A stretch of DNA of 25,209 nucleotides, from IMG/VR virus record IMGVR_UViG_3300030390_000955, positions 1 through 25,209 of that record. One strand, written 5' to 3'. This document shows, one piece after another, positions 15,375-24,421 of the stretch. The first letter of the stretch is position 1. Each line of letters begins with the position of its first letter. This stretch comes from a virus. Position numbers and translations under genes: made by a program. Below the pieces are notes generated by a model, which saw nothing but the letters and a program-made list of their open reading frames with translations, ran no database searches and was not told the DNA's origin.

Positions 15375-15388
15375 GAGGATATGAACAA

Positions 15389-16612
15389 ATGGCTGTAGAT
15401 GCGCCAAGAACAACATACAAGAATCCAAATTGCTGTGCCTCTGCCTTTGGTCGTATTTTCTATGCCGTAGATAGTTTGATTTACTTCTCACAGGTGTTAG
15501 TTACGGCTAAGGATGCAGGAAGATGTTATCAGAATAATGACCCTACGAGTGAAGAGATACCTGATTTGGTGGACACAGATGGGGGTGTAATCACCCTTGA
15601 GGAATCTGTGAGAATAAAAGCACTAAAGCCTTTTAGCTCTGGTGTTTTAGTTTTTGCAACAAACGGGGTTTGGTATATCTACAATCCTGATGGGGGTTTT
15701 AAGGCAACAGCCTTCAATCTCTCCAAGGTGAGTGAGAGAGGAGTAGAGAGCCCTCGAAGTATCGTGGAGGCGGAAGGTGCAGTTTTCTACTTCTCCAATA
15801 ATGCTGTAATGCGAATCAGTGCTAGTGAGTTTGATGTCCTTCAGAGTGAGGATGTAAGCTCTCCTGCTATACGTGGCTACTTCCTAGCTAACTTCTCAGG
15901 GGAGAGTAGCCAAGGTGTCTATGATGAAGCTAGTAAACAAGTGGTATGGTGGAATCCCGATAGTGACTCTCAAGGTTTAATCTATGATTTAGAAATAGGA
16001 GCTTTCTATCCACAGAAGCAAAGTAGTACAGAGTGGAAGATGGGGAGACCTTTTACTATTGATAATGCTGTATTCTATCCTGCTTGGAAACAAGATACAG
16101 AGAACGTTCAAATTGAATACGGTGTAAGTCAGCGCTTTAATACAAGCTTTCAGGACTTCGGGGCAAACATTTCTGCTTATATGATTAGTGGATGGGAGAC
16201 TCTGGGTAAGTTTGCTAATAGTAAGTCCATTACGCAAGCTAAGATATTCTTTAAGAAAACTGAAACAGAAATCACAGGGGAGGTTGATGGTTCTTATACT
16301 TTTGACAGTCCGAGTGGTTGCCTCTTCCAATCTCGCTGGGACTATGACAGCTCAGATGCCTTTGCTAAATGGACAGGGATAAATGACTTCGGTGGCACGG
16401 GGACTATTATGCAAGTATATAATCCTTTACAGAGGGGCTTTATACCAAATAGTTATCCATACACCTTTAATACAGGTGAAAGTGTTATAAGCAAGAAGTT
16501 CAGTATTAGAGGAAGTGGTGATGCTGTACAGTTTGTATTTGAAGCTGAAGATAACAAAGATATGAAACTTCTAGGTTATAGTGTGAACTACACAATGAGA
16601 GGTAGAATGTGA
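15389..16612 (+). CDS. Tail nozzle protein, C-terminal part (407 aa)
   Basis: The ATG at 15389 has AGAGGAT at usable spacing and starts 14 bases after the stop of the N-terminal part. It begins MAVDAPRTTYKNPNCCASAF, then GRIFYAVDSLIYFSQVL, the segment that in one-chain nozzles follows the N-terminal beta region. It continues with FSSGVLVFATNGVWYIYN, KVSERGVESPRSI and AVFYFSNNAVMRI, all typical of gp12-like propeller repeats. The well-placed ribosome binding site and intact frame argue for a functional second gene rather than decay. Confidence 0.8.
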   Translation: MAVDAPRTTYKNPNCCASAFGRIFYAVDSLIYFSQVLVTAKDAGRCYQNNDPTSEEIPDLVDTDGGVITLEESVRIKALKPFSSGVLVFATNGVWYIYNPDGGFKATAFNLSKVSERGVESPRSIVEAEGAVFYFSNNAVMRISASEFDVLQSEDVSSPAIRGYFLANFSGESSQGVYDEASKQVVWWNPDSDSQGLIYDLEIGAFYPQKQSSTEWKMGRPFTIDNAVFYPAWKQDTENVQIEYGVSQRFNTSFQDFGANISAYMISGWETLGKFANSKSITQAKIFFKKTETEITGEVDGSYTFDSPSGCLFQSRWDYDSSDAFAKWTGINDFGGTGTIMQVYNPLQRGFIPNSYPYTFNTGESVISKKFSIRGSGDAVQFVFEAEDNKDMKLLGYSVNYTMRGRM

Positions 16613-16626
16613 TTGGAGAAATAAGT

Positions 16627-16926
16627 GTGTCAACAGATGTGCAACATCCTTGCGTCTACAAAGAAGATGCCTTCTCTGTTTATGTGGAGGATAGTCCTAT
16701 TGGGTGGCTTCTGCATTGTACTGTTACCTCATGGGGTGTATCCACTTACAGGAAACTTCTAGATTGCCTTGCCCTCATTATCCAAGAGGCTCCTCGTAAA
16801 GAGGTTTATGCTATCTCTCAAAACAAGAAACTCTCTAAGTTTGCAAGTTTATTTGGGATGGAAAGTATTGATAACTTTACAGATAGTGAAGGTAGAAAAG
16901 GAGAACTCTTATGTTTGACCCTGTAA
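16627..16926 (+). CDS. Acyltransferase-like internal virion protein, gp13 position (99 aa)
   Basis: The GTG at 16627 is preceded by GGAG about 8 bases upstream; an in-frame GTG at 16609, overlapping the nozzle stop, would add six residues. The layout PIGWLLHCTVTSWGVSTYRK, then EVYAISQNKKLSKFASLFGM and a final strand, resembles a shortened GNAT fold. Many podophages, including T7 with gp13, carry such an acetyltransferase-like protein between nozzle and core proteins. No convincing acetyl-CoA P-loop (RxxGxG/A) is visible, so it is probably structural and not an enzyme. Confidence 0.6.
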   Translation: MSTDVQHPCVYKEDAFSVYVEDSPIGWLLHCTVTSWGVSTYRKLLDCLALIIQEAPRKEVYAISQNKKLSKFASLFGMESIDNFTDSEGRKGELLCLTL

Positions 16927-17327
16927 CAGCTTTAACAGTAGCCGTTGTCGGTACGTCAGGCGCTAGTATTGTAAGCGCAGAGAAGGGTAGAAAAGAACAA
17001 AGAAAAGCGAGACGAGTTCAAGAGCGTGTTCGTCAAGTACAAAGTGCTAGGGATAGGATGTCCCAAGTGAGGCAACAACGGATTGCCCAAGCCCAGATAG
17101 TTCAGGGAGCGGCTACACAAGGTACAGCACAGAGCAGTGCAGCCCAAGGAGGCTATAGTGCTGTAGGTTCTCTCTCTTCGGGTAATATGCAGTTCTTAAA
17201 TCAAATGGACAGTCTTAGTCAAACTATTCAGGGTCATATGAATAAAGCAAGCCAGTATTCGGGACAGGCTAGTATGTTAAATGCCGTGAGTAATCTTGCC
17301 CTTCAGGCGTCCGGTGGTGTGAAATAA
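16911..17327 (+). CDS. Internal virion protein, gp14-like (138 aa)
   Basis: AAGGAG precedes the ATG, and the gene overlaps its neighbour by 16 bases. A short hydrophobic N-terminus (VTALTVAVVGTSGASIV) is followed by a very basic helical region (RKEQRKARRVQERVRQVQ) and an Ala/Gln/Ser-rich second half (QGAATQGTAQSSAAQ). This is the pattern of T7 gp14-type ejection proteins, which insert into the outer membrane during DNA delivery; length is shorter than T7 gp14 (196 aa). Position between the gp13-like and the large ejection proteins agrees. Confidence 0.75.
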   Translation: MFDPVTALTVAVVGTSGASIVSAEKGRKEQRKARRVQERVRQVQSARDRMSQVRQQRIAQAQIVQGAATQGTAQSSAAQGGYSAVGSLSSGNMQFLNQMDSLSQTIQGHMNKASQYSGQASMLNAVSNLALQASGGVK

Positions 17328-20300
17328 TGAGAATAGTTGAAGACCAGAAAGAAGGCATACAGCAATACCCTGAAGACGTTGACATAAAACAGCGACTTGC
17401 TTCTTTAAAGGAGGAGGGTTTTACAGATGAGCAAATTAAGAAAGTGGCAGACAGACTTCCTCTTAATAAAGCAGTCTCTTCTCAAATTGAAGCTAATGTA
17501 CAAACCCCTCTGGAAGGGGGTCGCTTTGTAGATGAGGAGCCAGAGGCCGATGTTGTGTGGAATGTTGATGCACAGCGAGTTGATGTAGAGGAAGATTATA
17601 TAGCGCAGAAAGCGGCTCCAGATGAAGGTTGGGAGCTAGGCTTTGAAGGGACACCCGCATTTAAGCCACCTAAGACAAAAGAGAGTGTTAAGGAGCTTGC
17701 TGGTCTTGTAACGCAAGTTACGGGAGCTGACAGAAACTTTGTAGAAGAGCAGATAGGAACATTTGATGACACTCCTGTGCAAGAAGCTGTTACTCAGATA
17801 CAGAAAGAACTTCAAGATTACTTAATGGCAGGCATTTCGCAAGAGATAGAAGAGGCTGAGAGTCCTGAAAAAGTAGCCTCTATACTTGAAAGAGTGCAAG
17901 GAGAGAAAGCCGCTATAGTAAACCTCAGTACGTTGAGAGCTTATTCTGTGGGTAAAATGGAGCAAGTCCTTCCAGAAAGGCTGGGTGCTGTAACGCAGCA
18001 CACATTAAAAAGAATTTATCTGGCTCAAGAAATCTCTAAGAGGGAGAATGAGCTTATGGCTAATGCCTCTTTCTTCGAACTTGTAGGAGACTTTCTAGAA
18101 TATGCTGTTCCTGTAGTAGGGGTGGCTTCTGAAGAATACTCCAAGTATAAACAGGGGCTACCGGAAGTGTTAGGGAAGCTGGATAAGGCCACACCTGACC
18201 AACAGGAAGCCATCCTGAAAGCAGCTCTCGATGCTTGGGAAGAGCAGGAGTCCCTTCTAATACAAAACAACAACTCCTTAATGACTGCTGCACAGTTCTC
18301 CTCTTTAAAAGAAGCCCTCCTCCAAGGGGGCATGGAGATGATTGAGCAGGGAGATATATCACCTTCCCAATACAAACAATATACAGAGACTTTATTAAAT
18401 GTAGGTCTTGAAGCTCCTGCTATTTTAGCGGCTTTTGGTAAAGGTCTTTCTGGCTTGGTGAGGTTTACTTCAAGCAGGAGCCTCTCAGGGTCAAGACTCG
18501 CAGCAAAAGAATTCAGCCCTGAACTTATGGCTAAACTCTTCTCTCCTGAACAGCAGGGGGATAATATCCTTAAAGTGGAACCCACCACAAGAAAGAATAG
18601 TCATGTTATAGATACGGAGTACGTAGAGATTCCCCTCAATAAAATGAAGAAGGAACAAGAGGGGGGTTTAAAAGATATTTCCGAGAAAGAAGGCATGTCC
18701 GTAGAGGATGTGGCTGCAAGACAACTTCCTACACCTACACCCGAGACAGATGTGGGTTTTCCTAACACGATTGAGACACGAAAGGAATTGAATGATTTAG
18801 TGCTTCTGGATAATGATGCTACAAGCATTGGTATGTCTCTAGCAAGGGAGGTGGAGCGTAAAGCAGGGACATCTCTAACGCCTATTCAAAGTGCTACAGG
18901 CTTTAAGGGGTATTCTAAAGATGACAACTCTATTGGCTTATTTACCTTCCTACTAGGAGACGGGTCCAAAGGAGGGTTTAAAACAGCACAGGAAGTGGAG
19001 GACGCTGCACGTTTGGGCCTTGCGGGGCATGACTACCGTATAGTAGATAAGGATGGAAAATGGTTTGCAGAAGTGGATATAGAGCACTACCTCAACCCTG
19101 ACTTTGATGTAGGGGGCTTGTATACAGACCCCGAGAAGGCTTTTGGAACAGCTTCAAAATTACTAGGGATGAACCCTATAAGGGTTTTAGGAAGCAAAGT
19201 ATTATCCGGAATACATGCTCTAAAAGGTGTTCATCGTTCACGTGTTCAGAAAATAGAGGATAAGTTTAAAGCTTCAACAAAGAAACTCAGCTTCAAGCAG
19301 GGTTTAAGTCTTCAGAAAGCCCTTCAACAAGGTGACCTCTACGAGCAAGAGTGGACTTCTCTTCGTGCCTTTAAGGCTGATACAGGTATTGATGACAAGA
19401 AGGTATTCAAAACATATAGGGAAATGAGGGATATTTATGAGGAAATATACCATATAAGGAATAAGAACTATTATAACAAACTGAGAGCGAAGAATATGAA
19501 ATTTGTGGCTCTTGAGGATGATGGTAATCTTGGTAGTATTCTAAACCCTAAAAGCAAGGATGTTAAAACGAATGATGGTTTTGTATATGATGTGGAAACA
19601 AAGTCCCTTGTAAAAGCTGACCCTGATGATGGAATGTCTTATGTTCGTTTAACGAATGGTATTCTGGATGAAGTCACGGGCTATCGCTTTGTTGTCCGTA
19701 TGAAGCCTGACAGAATTAAGGCTCTCCCTATGAATCTCCTTAATAAAAGGAAGGGACATATTGACAGATTCTACAGGGATACGGGCTGGGTAGTAAGAAA
19801 GCCTAGAATGGGGCAGGTGGAAGGTAAGGAGCAACCCATAGGGGAGGGCTCTACTACACACATCGTTCGTACAGAAGCGGAGGCTAAGAGGATAGAAGAA
19901 GAGACTGGAGGTGTGGCATCAAGAGCAAGAGAGAACGATGACTTAGATGAAATATTCTCTCAGGATGATGCTATCCAATTCACATATGGCTCCTCCCATA
20001 CTAAGAAGAGGGGAGAGAAGCTGAAAGGCGCTGATGGGAATGAAGCCTCTATTCTGAATGTCTTTGAAACAATGGGTCGGACTATTGCTAGTACGCAGAG
20101 AGCCCTTGATTATAACATGATGCAAACCTTAAAGGCTCGTTTATACCATGAGTTTGGAGATATGTTTGTGGATGGGGCAGCTACCCCTATGAAGAACAAA
20201 GCTGTAGATATGCTAAAAGGGGAGTGGAAGAGCCGGATAGGGGCTACGGCCCGATTACAGAACTTTGAAAACTGGCATCAGTACATACGTGTTTTAGAAA

Positions 20301-22168
20301 ATAACGAAAAAGGAGCCTTGTTTAAACAGGCGGATGCTATGCTATCGGGTATTTTCGACCCTATATTAAGTGTAAAGGGTGTTTCTACGGATACAGGGAG
20401 GGCTGTAGATAGTTTGAGAAAACTTGTTGCTGACTTAGTTGTTGTATGGAACCCTCTGTACCAGATACCTCAGAACTTAGTCCCCGCCCTTTACCTTTCT
20501 TTCACAAAAGGTTCTGACGGTGTAAGGGCTTCTCTTGCAATGGGTGGCTTAAGGAGAGCCCTCAAGAAAGGAGACTACTCGATATTAGGTAAGACTTTAG
20601 GGGTAGAGGAAAGTCTCGCTAAGGAGATGATAGAGGAACTAAAATCTAACGGGCTCCTTGATGCTGTGGGGCGCTCTAATGACTTCCTCGACCTTGCTAG
20701 AGGAGATATTGATATAGGCTCTACTAATAGAGCAAAAGCTGCTTGGCAGAAGGTGAAAAAGAACTCAGGAGGTCTTGCATATGATGCCTCCCGTAAAGGC
20801 CAAGAAGGTGCTATTAGCTTAATGAATACTATGTCTTATATGACAGAGTTTAGAAAAGCTATAAGGGAGGGCAAGAAGTTTGATGCTAAGACTAAGGCGG
20901 AAGTAAGTTTCAGAGCTCAGAAGAATCTACAGTCTCAGAACTCTATGGATATGTTGTGGTATCAAAACCCTCAGAATGTTTTCGGTTTGGGCCTTCAGTT
21001 CTTTCAACACATGAATAAGCTCTTCATGGACATCGTAGCTGAGCCTCAGTATCGAGTAATTACGGCTGCATATGAGACGGTCCTAAAAAGGAAGTTCTCA
21101 GAAGGTAAATACTTTGGTAGGGAGGCAGGGCCATATGCTGAATCTTTTTCACAGGCGCTTCTTACGACAGTTTTAACCTATTCTGTATTCGGACTTTCTG
21201 GAGGGATGGGAGAGAACATAGGGGGTTTTGTAGAGGATAAGCTTAGAAAGAATTTTCCTGAAGTAGCAGAGAGTTTGGTAGGAGAGTCTCTTATAGATGG
21301 AGCCTTGAATGAAACTATTAATGGAACTATAAAGGCATTCGGGGGACAAGGGGCTGTGGACATTACTTCTACATTTGGTCCTGCTGGTTTCCTTGATATG
21401 ATGAATGATTTTATTATGGAGGGACTTCCTAGTTTTAACTTTATGGGTGTATCTGGAAATGTTGTAGGGGGTATCTCTGAGAGTATTTTCAGTGCAGGAG
21501 CGTTGTCAATAGCTTCTAATATAGATACTACAGATAAGGCAATGGCTATAGCAGGGGAGCTTCTTGAACCTATACAGGGCTGGAAGAATCTGGAGAAAGC
21601 CAGCCTTGCTTACATGTTTGGTCAACTGCCTTTCGCTAGTAGCCTTTCAGGGAATGCAAGGGTAGAGGCAACAGAAGCCGTATTTATGGCAGCTAACATT
21701 CAACCTCAACTAGTAGTGGACTACTTTGATAAGGCTGACTTTAAAAAACAGCAAAGCAGTATATTTGATATGCTAGACAGTGAGTATTGGGCAAGTCTTA
21801 TTGGAAAGACTATGCTTCAGGGGTTTGCTCGGAGTCTTCAGACTGCGCATCTTAAAGGGGAAACGGACTTTATAACAAGAGAGAGACTCCTTAAACAATG
21901 GGTAGAGGCTGGTAAAGGACTTGTCCTTGACAAACACGAGGGTACAATTGAAAGGATGTTTGCAGAAAGGGCTTTGAGTTCTGGCTCTGGTACATACGAA
22001 GAGTATATCAAGCCATACATACAGGCAGGAACAAAAACAACGCATGCGGAACATTTAAGAATTCTAGAGCAAAAAGCGAACAGTGCAGAGGCGAAAGCCC
22101 TCTTCCAGTCTTATCGTGAGTTTTATGAAAAACAGGATGCAATGGCTAAGGTGTTAGAGGATAAATAA
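17327..22168 (+). CDS. Very large internal virion / DNA ejection protein (1613 aa)
   Basis: By position and size the counterpart of the T7 core proteins gp15/gp16, which leave the particle before the DNA and build a channel across the envelope. The N-terminus is acidic and disordered (EDQKEGIQQYPEDVDIKQ, a DEEPEADVVW segment), then long helical regions. A hydrophobic patch lies at about residues 1030-1060 (LVADLVVVWNPLYQIPQNLV) and another at about 1275-1292 (ALLTTVLTYSVFGLSGGM), followed by glycine-rich stretches. I see no soluble lytic transglycosylase signature (catalytic Glu with GLMQ-type motif), in contrast to T7 gp16. It is larger than gp16 (1318 aa). It starts on TAATG and has only a weak ribosome binding site. 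Confidence 0.75.
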   Translation: MRIVEDQKEGIQQYPEDVDIKQRLASLKEEGFTDEQIKKVADRLPLNKAVSSQIEANVQTPLEGGRFVDEEPEADVVWNVDAQRVDVEEDYIAQKAAPDEGWELGFEGTPAFKPPKTKESVKELAGLVTQVTGADRNFVEEQIGTFDDTPVQEAVTQIQKELQDYLMAGISQEIEEAESPEKVASILERVQGEKAAIVNLSTLRAYSVGKMEQVLPERLGAVTQHTLKRIYLAQEISKRENELMANASFFELVGDFLEYAVPVVGVASEEYSKYKQGLPEVLGKLDKATPDQQEAILKAALDAWEEQESLLIQNNNSLMTAAQFSSLKEALLQGGMEMIEQGDISPSQYKQYTETLLNVGLEAPAILAAFGKGLSGLVRFTSSRSLSGSRLAAKEFSPELMAKLFSPEQQGDNILKVEPTTRKNSHVIDTEYVEIPLNKMKKEQEGGLKDISEKEGMSVEDVAARQLPTPTPETDVGFPNTIETRKELNDLVLLDNDATSIGMSLAREVERKAGTSLTPIQSATGFKGYSKDDNSIGLFTFLLGDGSKGGFKTAQEVEDAARLGLAGHDYRIVDKDGKWFAEVDIEHYLNPDFDVGGLYTDPEKAFGTASKLLGMNPIRVLGSKVLSGIHALKGVHRSRVQKIEDKFKASTKKLSFKQGLSLQKALQQGDLYEQEWTSLRAFKADTGIDDKKVFKTYREMRDIYEEIYHIRNKNYYNKLRAKNMKFVALEDDGNLGSILNPKSKDVKTNDGFVYDVETKSLVKADPDDGMSYVRLTNGILDEVTGYRFVVRMKPDRIKALPMNLLNKRKGHIDRFYRDTGWVVRKPRMGQVEGKEQPIGEGSTTHIVRTEAEAKRIEEETGGVASRARENDDLDEIFSQDDAIQFTYGSSHTKKRGEKLKGADGNEASILNVFETMGRTIASTQRALDYNMMQTLKARLYHEFGDMFVDGAATPMKNKAVDMLKGEWKSRIGATARLQNFENWHQYIRVLENNEKGALFKQADAMLSGIFDPILSVKGVSTDTGRAVDSLRKLVADLVVVWNPLYQIPQNLVPALYLSFTKGSDGVRASLAMGGLRRALKKGDYSILGKTLGVEESLAKEMIEELKSNGLLDAVGRSNDFLDLARGDIDIGSTNRAKAAWQKVKKNSGGLAYDASRKGQEGAISLMNTMSYMTEFRKAIREGKKFDAKTKAEVSFRAQKNLQSQNSMDMLWYQNPQNVFGLGLQFFQHMNKLFMDIVAEPQYRVITAAYETVLKRKFSEGKYFGREAGPYAESFSQALLTTVLTYSVFGLSGGMGENIGGFVEDKLRKNFPEVAESLVGESLIDGALNETINGTIKAFGGQGAVDITSTFGPAGFLDMMNDFIMEGLPSFNFMGVSGNVVGGISESIFSAGALSIASNIDTTDKAMAIAGELLEPIQGWKNLEKASLAYMFGQLPFASSLSGNARVEATEAVFMAANIQPQLVVDYFDKADFKKQQSSIFDMLDSEYWASLIGKTMLQGFARSLQTAHLKGETDFITRERLLKQWVEAGKGLVLDKHEGTIERMFAERALSSGSGTYEEYIKPYIQAGTKTTHAEHLRILEQKANSAEAKALFQSYREFYEKQDAMAKVLEDK

Positions 22169-23862
22169 TGGTAGATTTTACAAGAGATATTAAGCAAGCA
22201 CAGAAGACTGCGAGTTCTACTCCTCAGTTTGCTGCACCGAGCCAAACTCTCGGAACAGATATTGTCAATGCTGTGGGGACAGGGTTTCAGATATTCCAAC
22301 AAATACAGGCCAAAAAAGAGCTTGGAGATTTGAAAAGCCAAGCGGCTGCATATGAAGCACGTGTTGCGGAAGGAGCGAGGGGATTGGCTAATCTCCGAAT
22401 AGAGCTAAGTGCTAATCAACTATCTCCCACAGTAGTAGCTAAGAAAACTCAAGAATATATGTCGTCTTTTTCGAATATGGAATGGGGTGACATTACATCA
22501 CAAGCTAATAAAATTACGGGTTCCAATACGTTAAGTTTAATGGAGAAGGCAGCAAGGGCTCAGGAGGAGAGAGAGACTTCTTTTAAAAATCTCCAAATAG
22601 AAGCTGTGGAGGCGGCTGCGCAGTTCGGAGGAAGTATCAACCCTAATGAAATGTCAGAAAATGAACTACACCAAATTGTCCTTAAAGGGAAAAAGACTGA
22701 AGCCACACGTACTGTAAGACTTGCAGAGATGACGGAAGAGTTGAAGGGGATGCAAACAGAAGAGGCCCGTCAAAACCAACAATCTCGCATGTTTGAGTAT
22801 TATGCAACGGATAGTTTTGTTGCTGGCATTAGCAGTGAAATGGGGACATGGGTGCAGGGTCAAGGAGGTCTTACCCCAACGAGTGCTCCTGCAATGGTAG
22901 AGTATTTAACAGAGCAGAAAGTCTCTCTAAGGAATAAGTTTAACTCCCAGTACGTAGCACAAGCAAGGGAGGCAGGGTTTTATGTTTCACAGGAAGCTAT
23001 TAACAAAAGTATTGCCACGGCTGAAGGTACTATTGATAGCCTCATAGATATGCTTGGTAATGAGGACCAATTAAAAGCTATTAGAAATAATTCCGCAGTG
23101 CTCTTTGAAGGGAGCCTCCTTCGTATGATAGGGAGCCCCAACGAGTTGGAGAGAACAGCTTCTATGAATATTCTAGCTGCTAATTATTCTAAACAGCCTC
23201 TAGTGCTAAAAGACTTTGAGCAACAGTCTAAGTTTGTAGCGGGGATTCTTTCTGGGAGCCTGAACCCCTCACAAGAGGGTTTTGGGACAAGACTAAAAAC
23301 AACTTTGAATACTTTGTCCCCTTTGGACCCAAAGAAGGCTTCTGAGCGTTTTGATTATACGGATGAGATATTAGAATCAGTTCTTAATGGAACCACAAAG
23401 CAACAGAAGGCGGTAGCTGCACAAGGGGGTCTTGATACTGTTACGCAGATACTGGCTAAGGAGGGGGCTACTATAGTAAATCCCGCTAAAGCCCAAGAGC
23501 ATGCGGATAACTTATCGCGTCTAGGTTCCAAAGCTATATCAGCAGAAATTGCAAAGATAACAACGAAGTCCGCTACAGCTCTAGAGGGTTCAACTCAAAG
23601 GGGATATGCAAGCCTTGCAACACCAAACCCTCTGGATAACTATGGAGTCTCCGTAGGCAAGGATGGATTGAGTTTGAAGCTAGTTCTTACTACGAAGCAG
23701 CCTACTGCTCCGAAGAGAGATACGAATGTAGAAGCTTTGAATGAGATGATTAATAACCACTTAGAATCATTTAATCAATTAGGTATGGATGAGGATTTCA
23801 AGAGGGCTTTTATTAATGATATTCTTACAAGTCTTTCTATATCTCCTTCTAATATTAAATAA
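22168..23862 (+). CDS. Internal virion protein, second ejection protein (564 aa)
   Basis: AGAGGATAAATA precedes the ATG, which overlaps the stop of the 1613-aa gene (TAATG). The protein is almost entirely helical, Ala/Glu/Gln-rich, with repeated coiled-coil-like stretches (AAYEARVAEGARGLANLRIE; EARQNQQSRMFEYYAT) and no membrane segment. This fits a T7 gp15-like core protein forming the periplasmic tunnel. In T7 the gp15-like gene precedes the gp16-like one, so the order here appears reversed, if both assignments are right. A gap of 229 bases follows its stop, closing the main late operon. Confidence 0.7.
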   Translation: MVDFTRDIKQAQKTASSTPQFAAPSQTLGTDIVNAVGTGFQIFQQIQAKKELGDLKSQAAAYEARVAEGARGLANLRIELSANQLSPTVVAKKTQEYMSSFSNMEWGDITSQANKITGSNTLSLMEKAARAQEERETSFKNLQIEAVEAAAQFGGSINPNEMSENELHQIVLKGKKTEATRTVRLAEMTEELKGMQTEEARQNQQSRMFEYYATDSFVAGISSEMGTWVQGQGGLTPTSAPAMVEYLTEQKVSLRNKFNSQYVAQAREAGFYVSQEAINKSIATAEGTIDSLIDMLGNEDQLKAIRNNSAVLFEGSLLRMIGSPNELERTASMNILAANYSKQPLVLKDFEQQSKFVAGILSGSLNPSQEGFGTRLKTTLNTLSPLDPKKASERFDYTDEILESVLNGTTKQQKAVAAQGGLDTVTQILAKEGATIVNPAKAQEHADNLSRLGSKAISAEIAKITTKSATALEGSTQRGYASLATPNPLDNYGVSVGKDGLSLKLVLTTKQPTAPKRDTNVEALNEMINNHLESFNQLGMDEDFKRAFINDILTSLSISPSNIK

Positions 23863-24091
23863 TACTTATGTATAATTATCTTATTATAATTAGTATATAT
23901 CTAAACCCTTAAAGAAAGAAAAAGAAAAACGAGAAAAAGAAAAAGAAAGGAATACCGAAGGTACATACACAAGGTAGAGGTGTTTTTAAAAAGATGCAAC
24001 CTAAAAGGCCCAAAAAGGCAATGTCTATCCTAATATGTACAGAATAAAGCAATAATTATCCTAGAGAGTTACGCGTAACCGGAGAAGAGAA
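23863..24091. other. Intergenic gap: AT-rich then polypurine tract
   Basis: The first about 45 bases are nearly all A/T and include a repeated TATAATTA (23874-23881 and 23888-23895). A purine run from 23911 to 23953 is interrupted only by one C. A 17-codon ORF at 23992 begins after an unconvincing ribosome binding site, and its frame is open, Lys-rich and start-less upstream. A palindrome sits before the next gene. The gap may hold a terminator for the late operon and a promoter for the last two genes, but I cannot point to a convincing one. Confidence 0.5.
24068..24079. promoter_or_regulatory. 12-bp perfect palindrome GTTACGCGTAAC before HNH-like gene
   Basis: A perfect inverted repeat two bases upstream of the GGAGAAG ribosome binding site. 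It could be an operator, or in RNA a small hairpin next to the ribosome binding site. Confidence 0.35.
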
Positions 24092-24385
24092 ATGGCTAAG
24101 AAAGGTGAAACCAAGTCGAATGCAAAGCCTGCCAGTAAGCAGAAAAGGGCTTACAACAGTACAGAGAAAGCTAAGAAAGAAAGAGCTGCAAGAAATAAGG
24201 CACGCAGGCAAGCCCTTGCTAAAGGGATTGTTAAGAAAGGGGACGATAAGGATATCGACCATAAAGAGCCTCTTCGTAAGGGAGGCAGTACAGAGAAGAG
24301 TAATACACGTGTAAGAAGTGCTAAAGCTAATAGAGCTGACAATGGAAGTTATAAGGGCATGAAGCGGAAAGGTAAACGAAAATGA
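24092..24385 (+). CDS. Small basic HNH-like phage protein (97 aa)
   Basis: Start ATG with GGAGAAG upstream. About 40% of residues are Lys or Arg. The centre, KKGDDKDIDHKEPLRKGG followed by SNTRV and KANRADNGS, matches the short HNH-like family frequent in podophages (DxDHKxPLxxGG...N.RV...NR). D-H of the first motif and N of the second are present, but a final catalytic His and zinc-binding CxxC pairs are not seen, so nuclease activity is uncertain. Such proteins are often annotated as HNH endonuclease or virion-associated. Its neighbour on the right is a tail fibre. Confidence 0.65.
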   Translation: MAKKGETKSNAKPASKQKRAYNSTEKAKKERAARNKARRQALAKGIVKKGDDKDIDHKEPLRKGGSTEKSNTRVRSAKANRADNGSYKGMKRKGKRK

Positions 24386-24421
24386 TATTTCATATAAGTT
24401 TTTATTCTAAGGGGAGGGGTC

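Noticed and set aside
18025-18588. Minus-strand ORF of 187 aa inside the 1613-aa gene
   Set aside because: Ser/Pro/Leu-rich antisense shadow of a helical Glu/Lys/Ala-rich protein, with no support for leftward transcription there.
23992-24045. 17-aa ORF in the gap after the 564-aa gene
   Set aside because: The frame is open and Lys-rich upstream but has no start codon there, and the purine tract makes this frame open by composition; not convincing.
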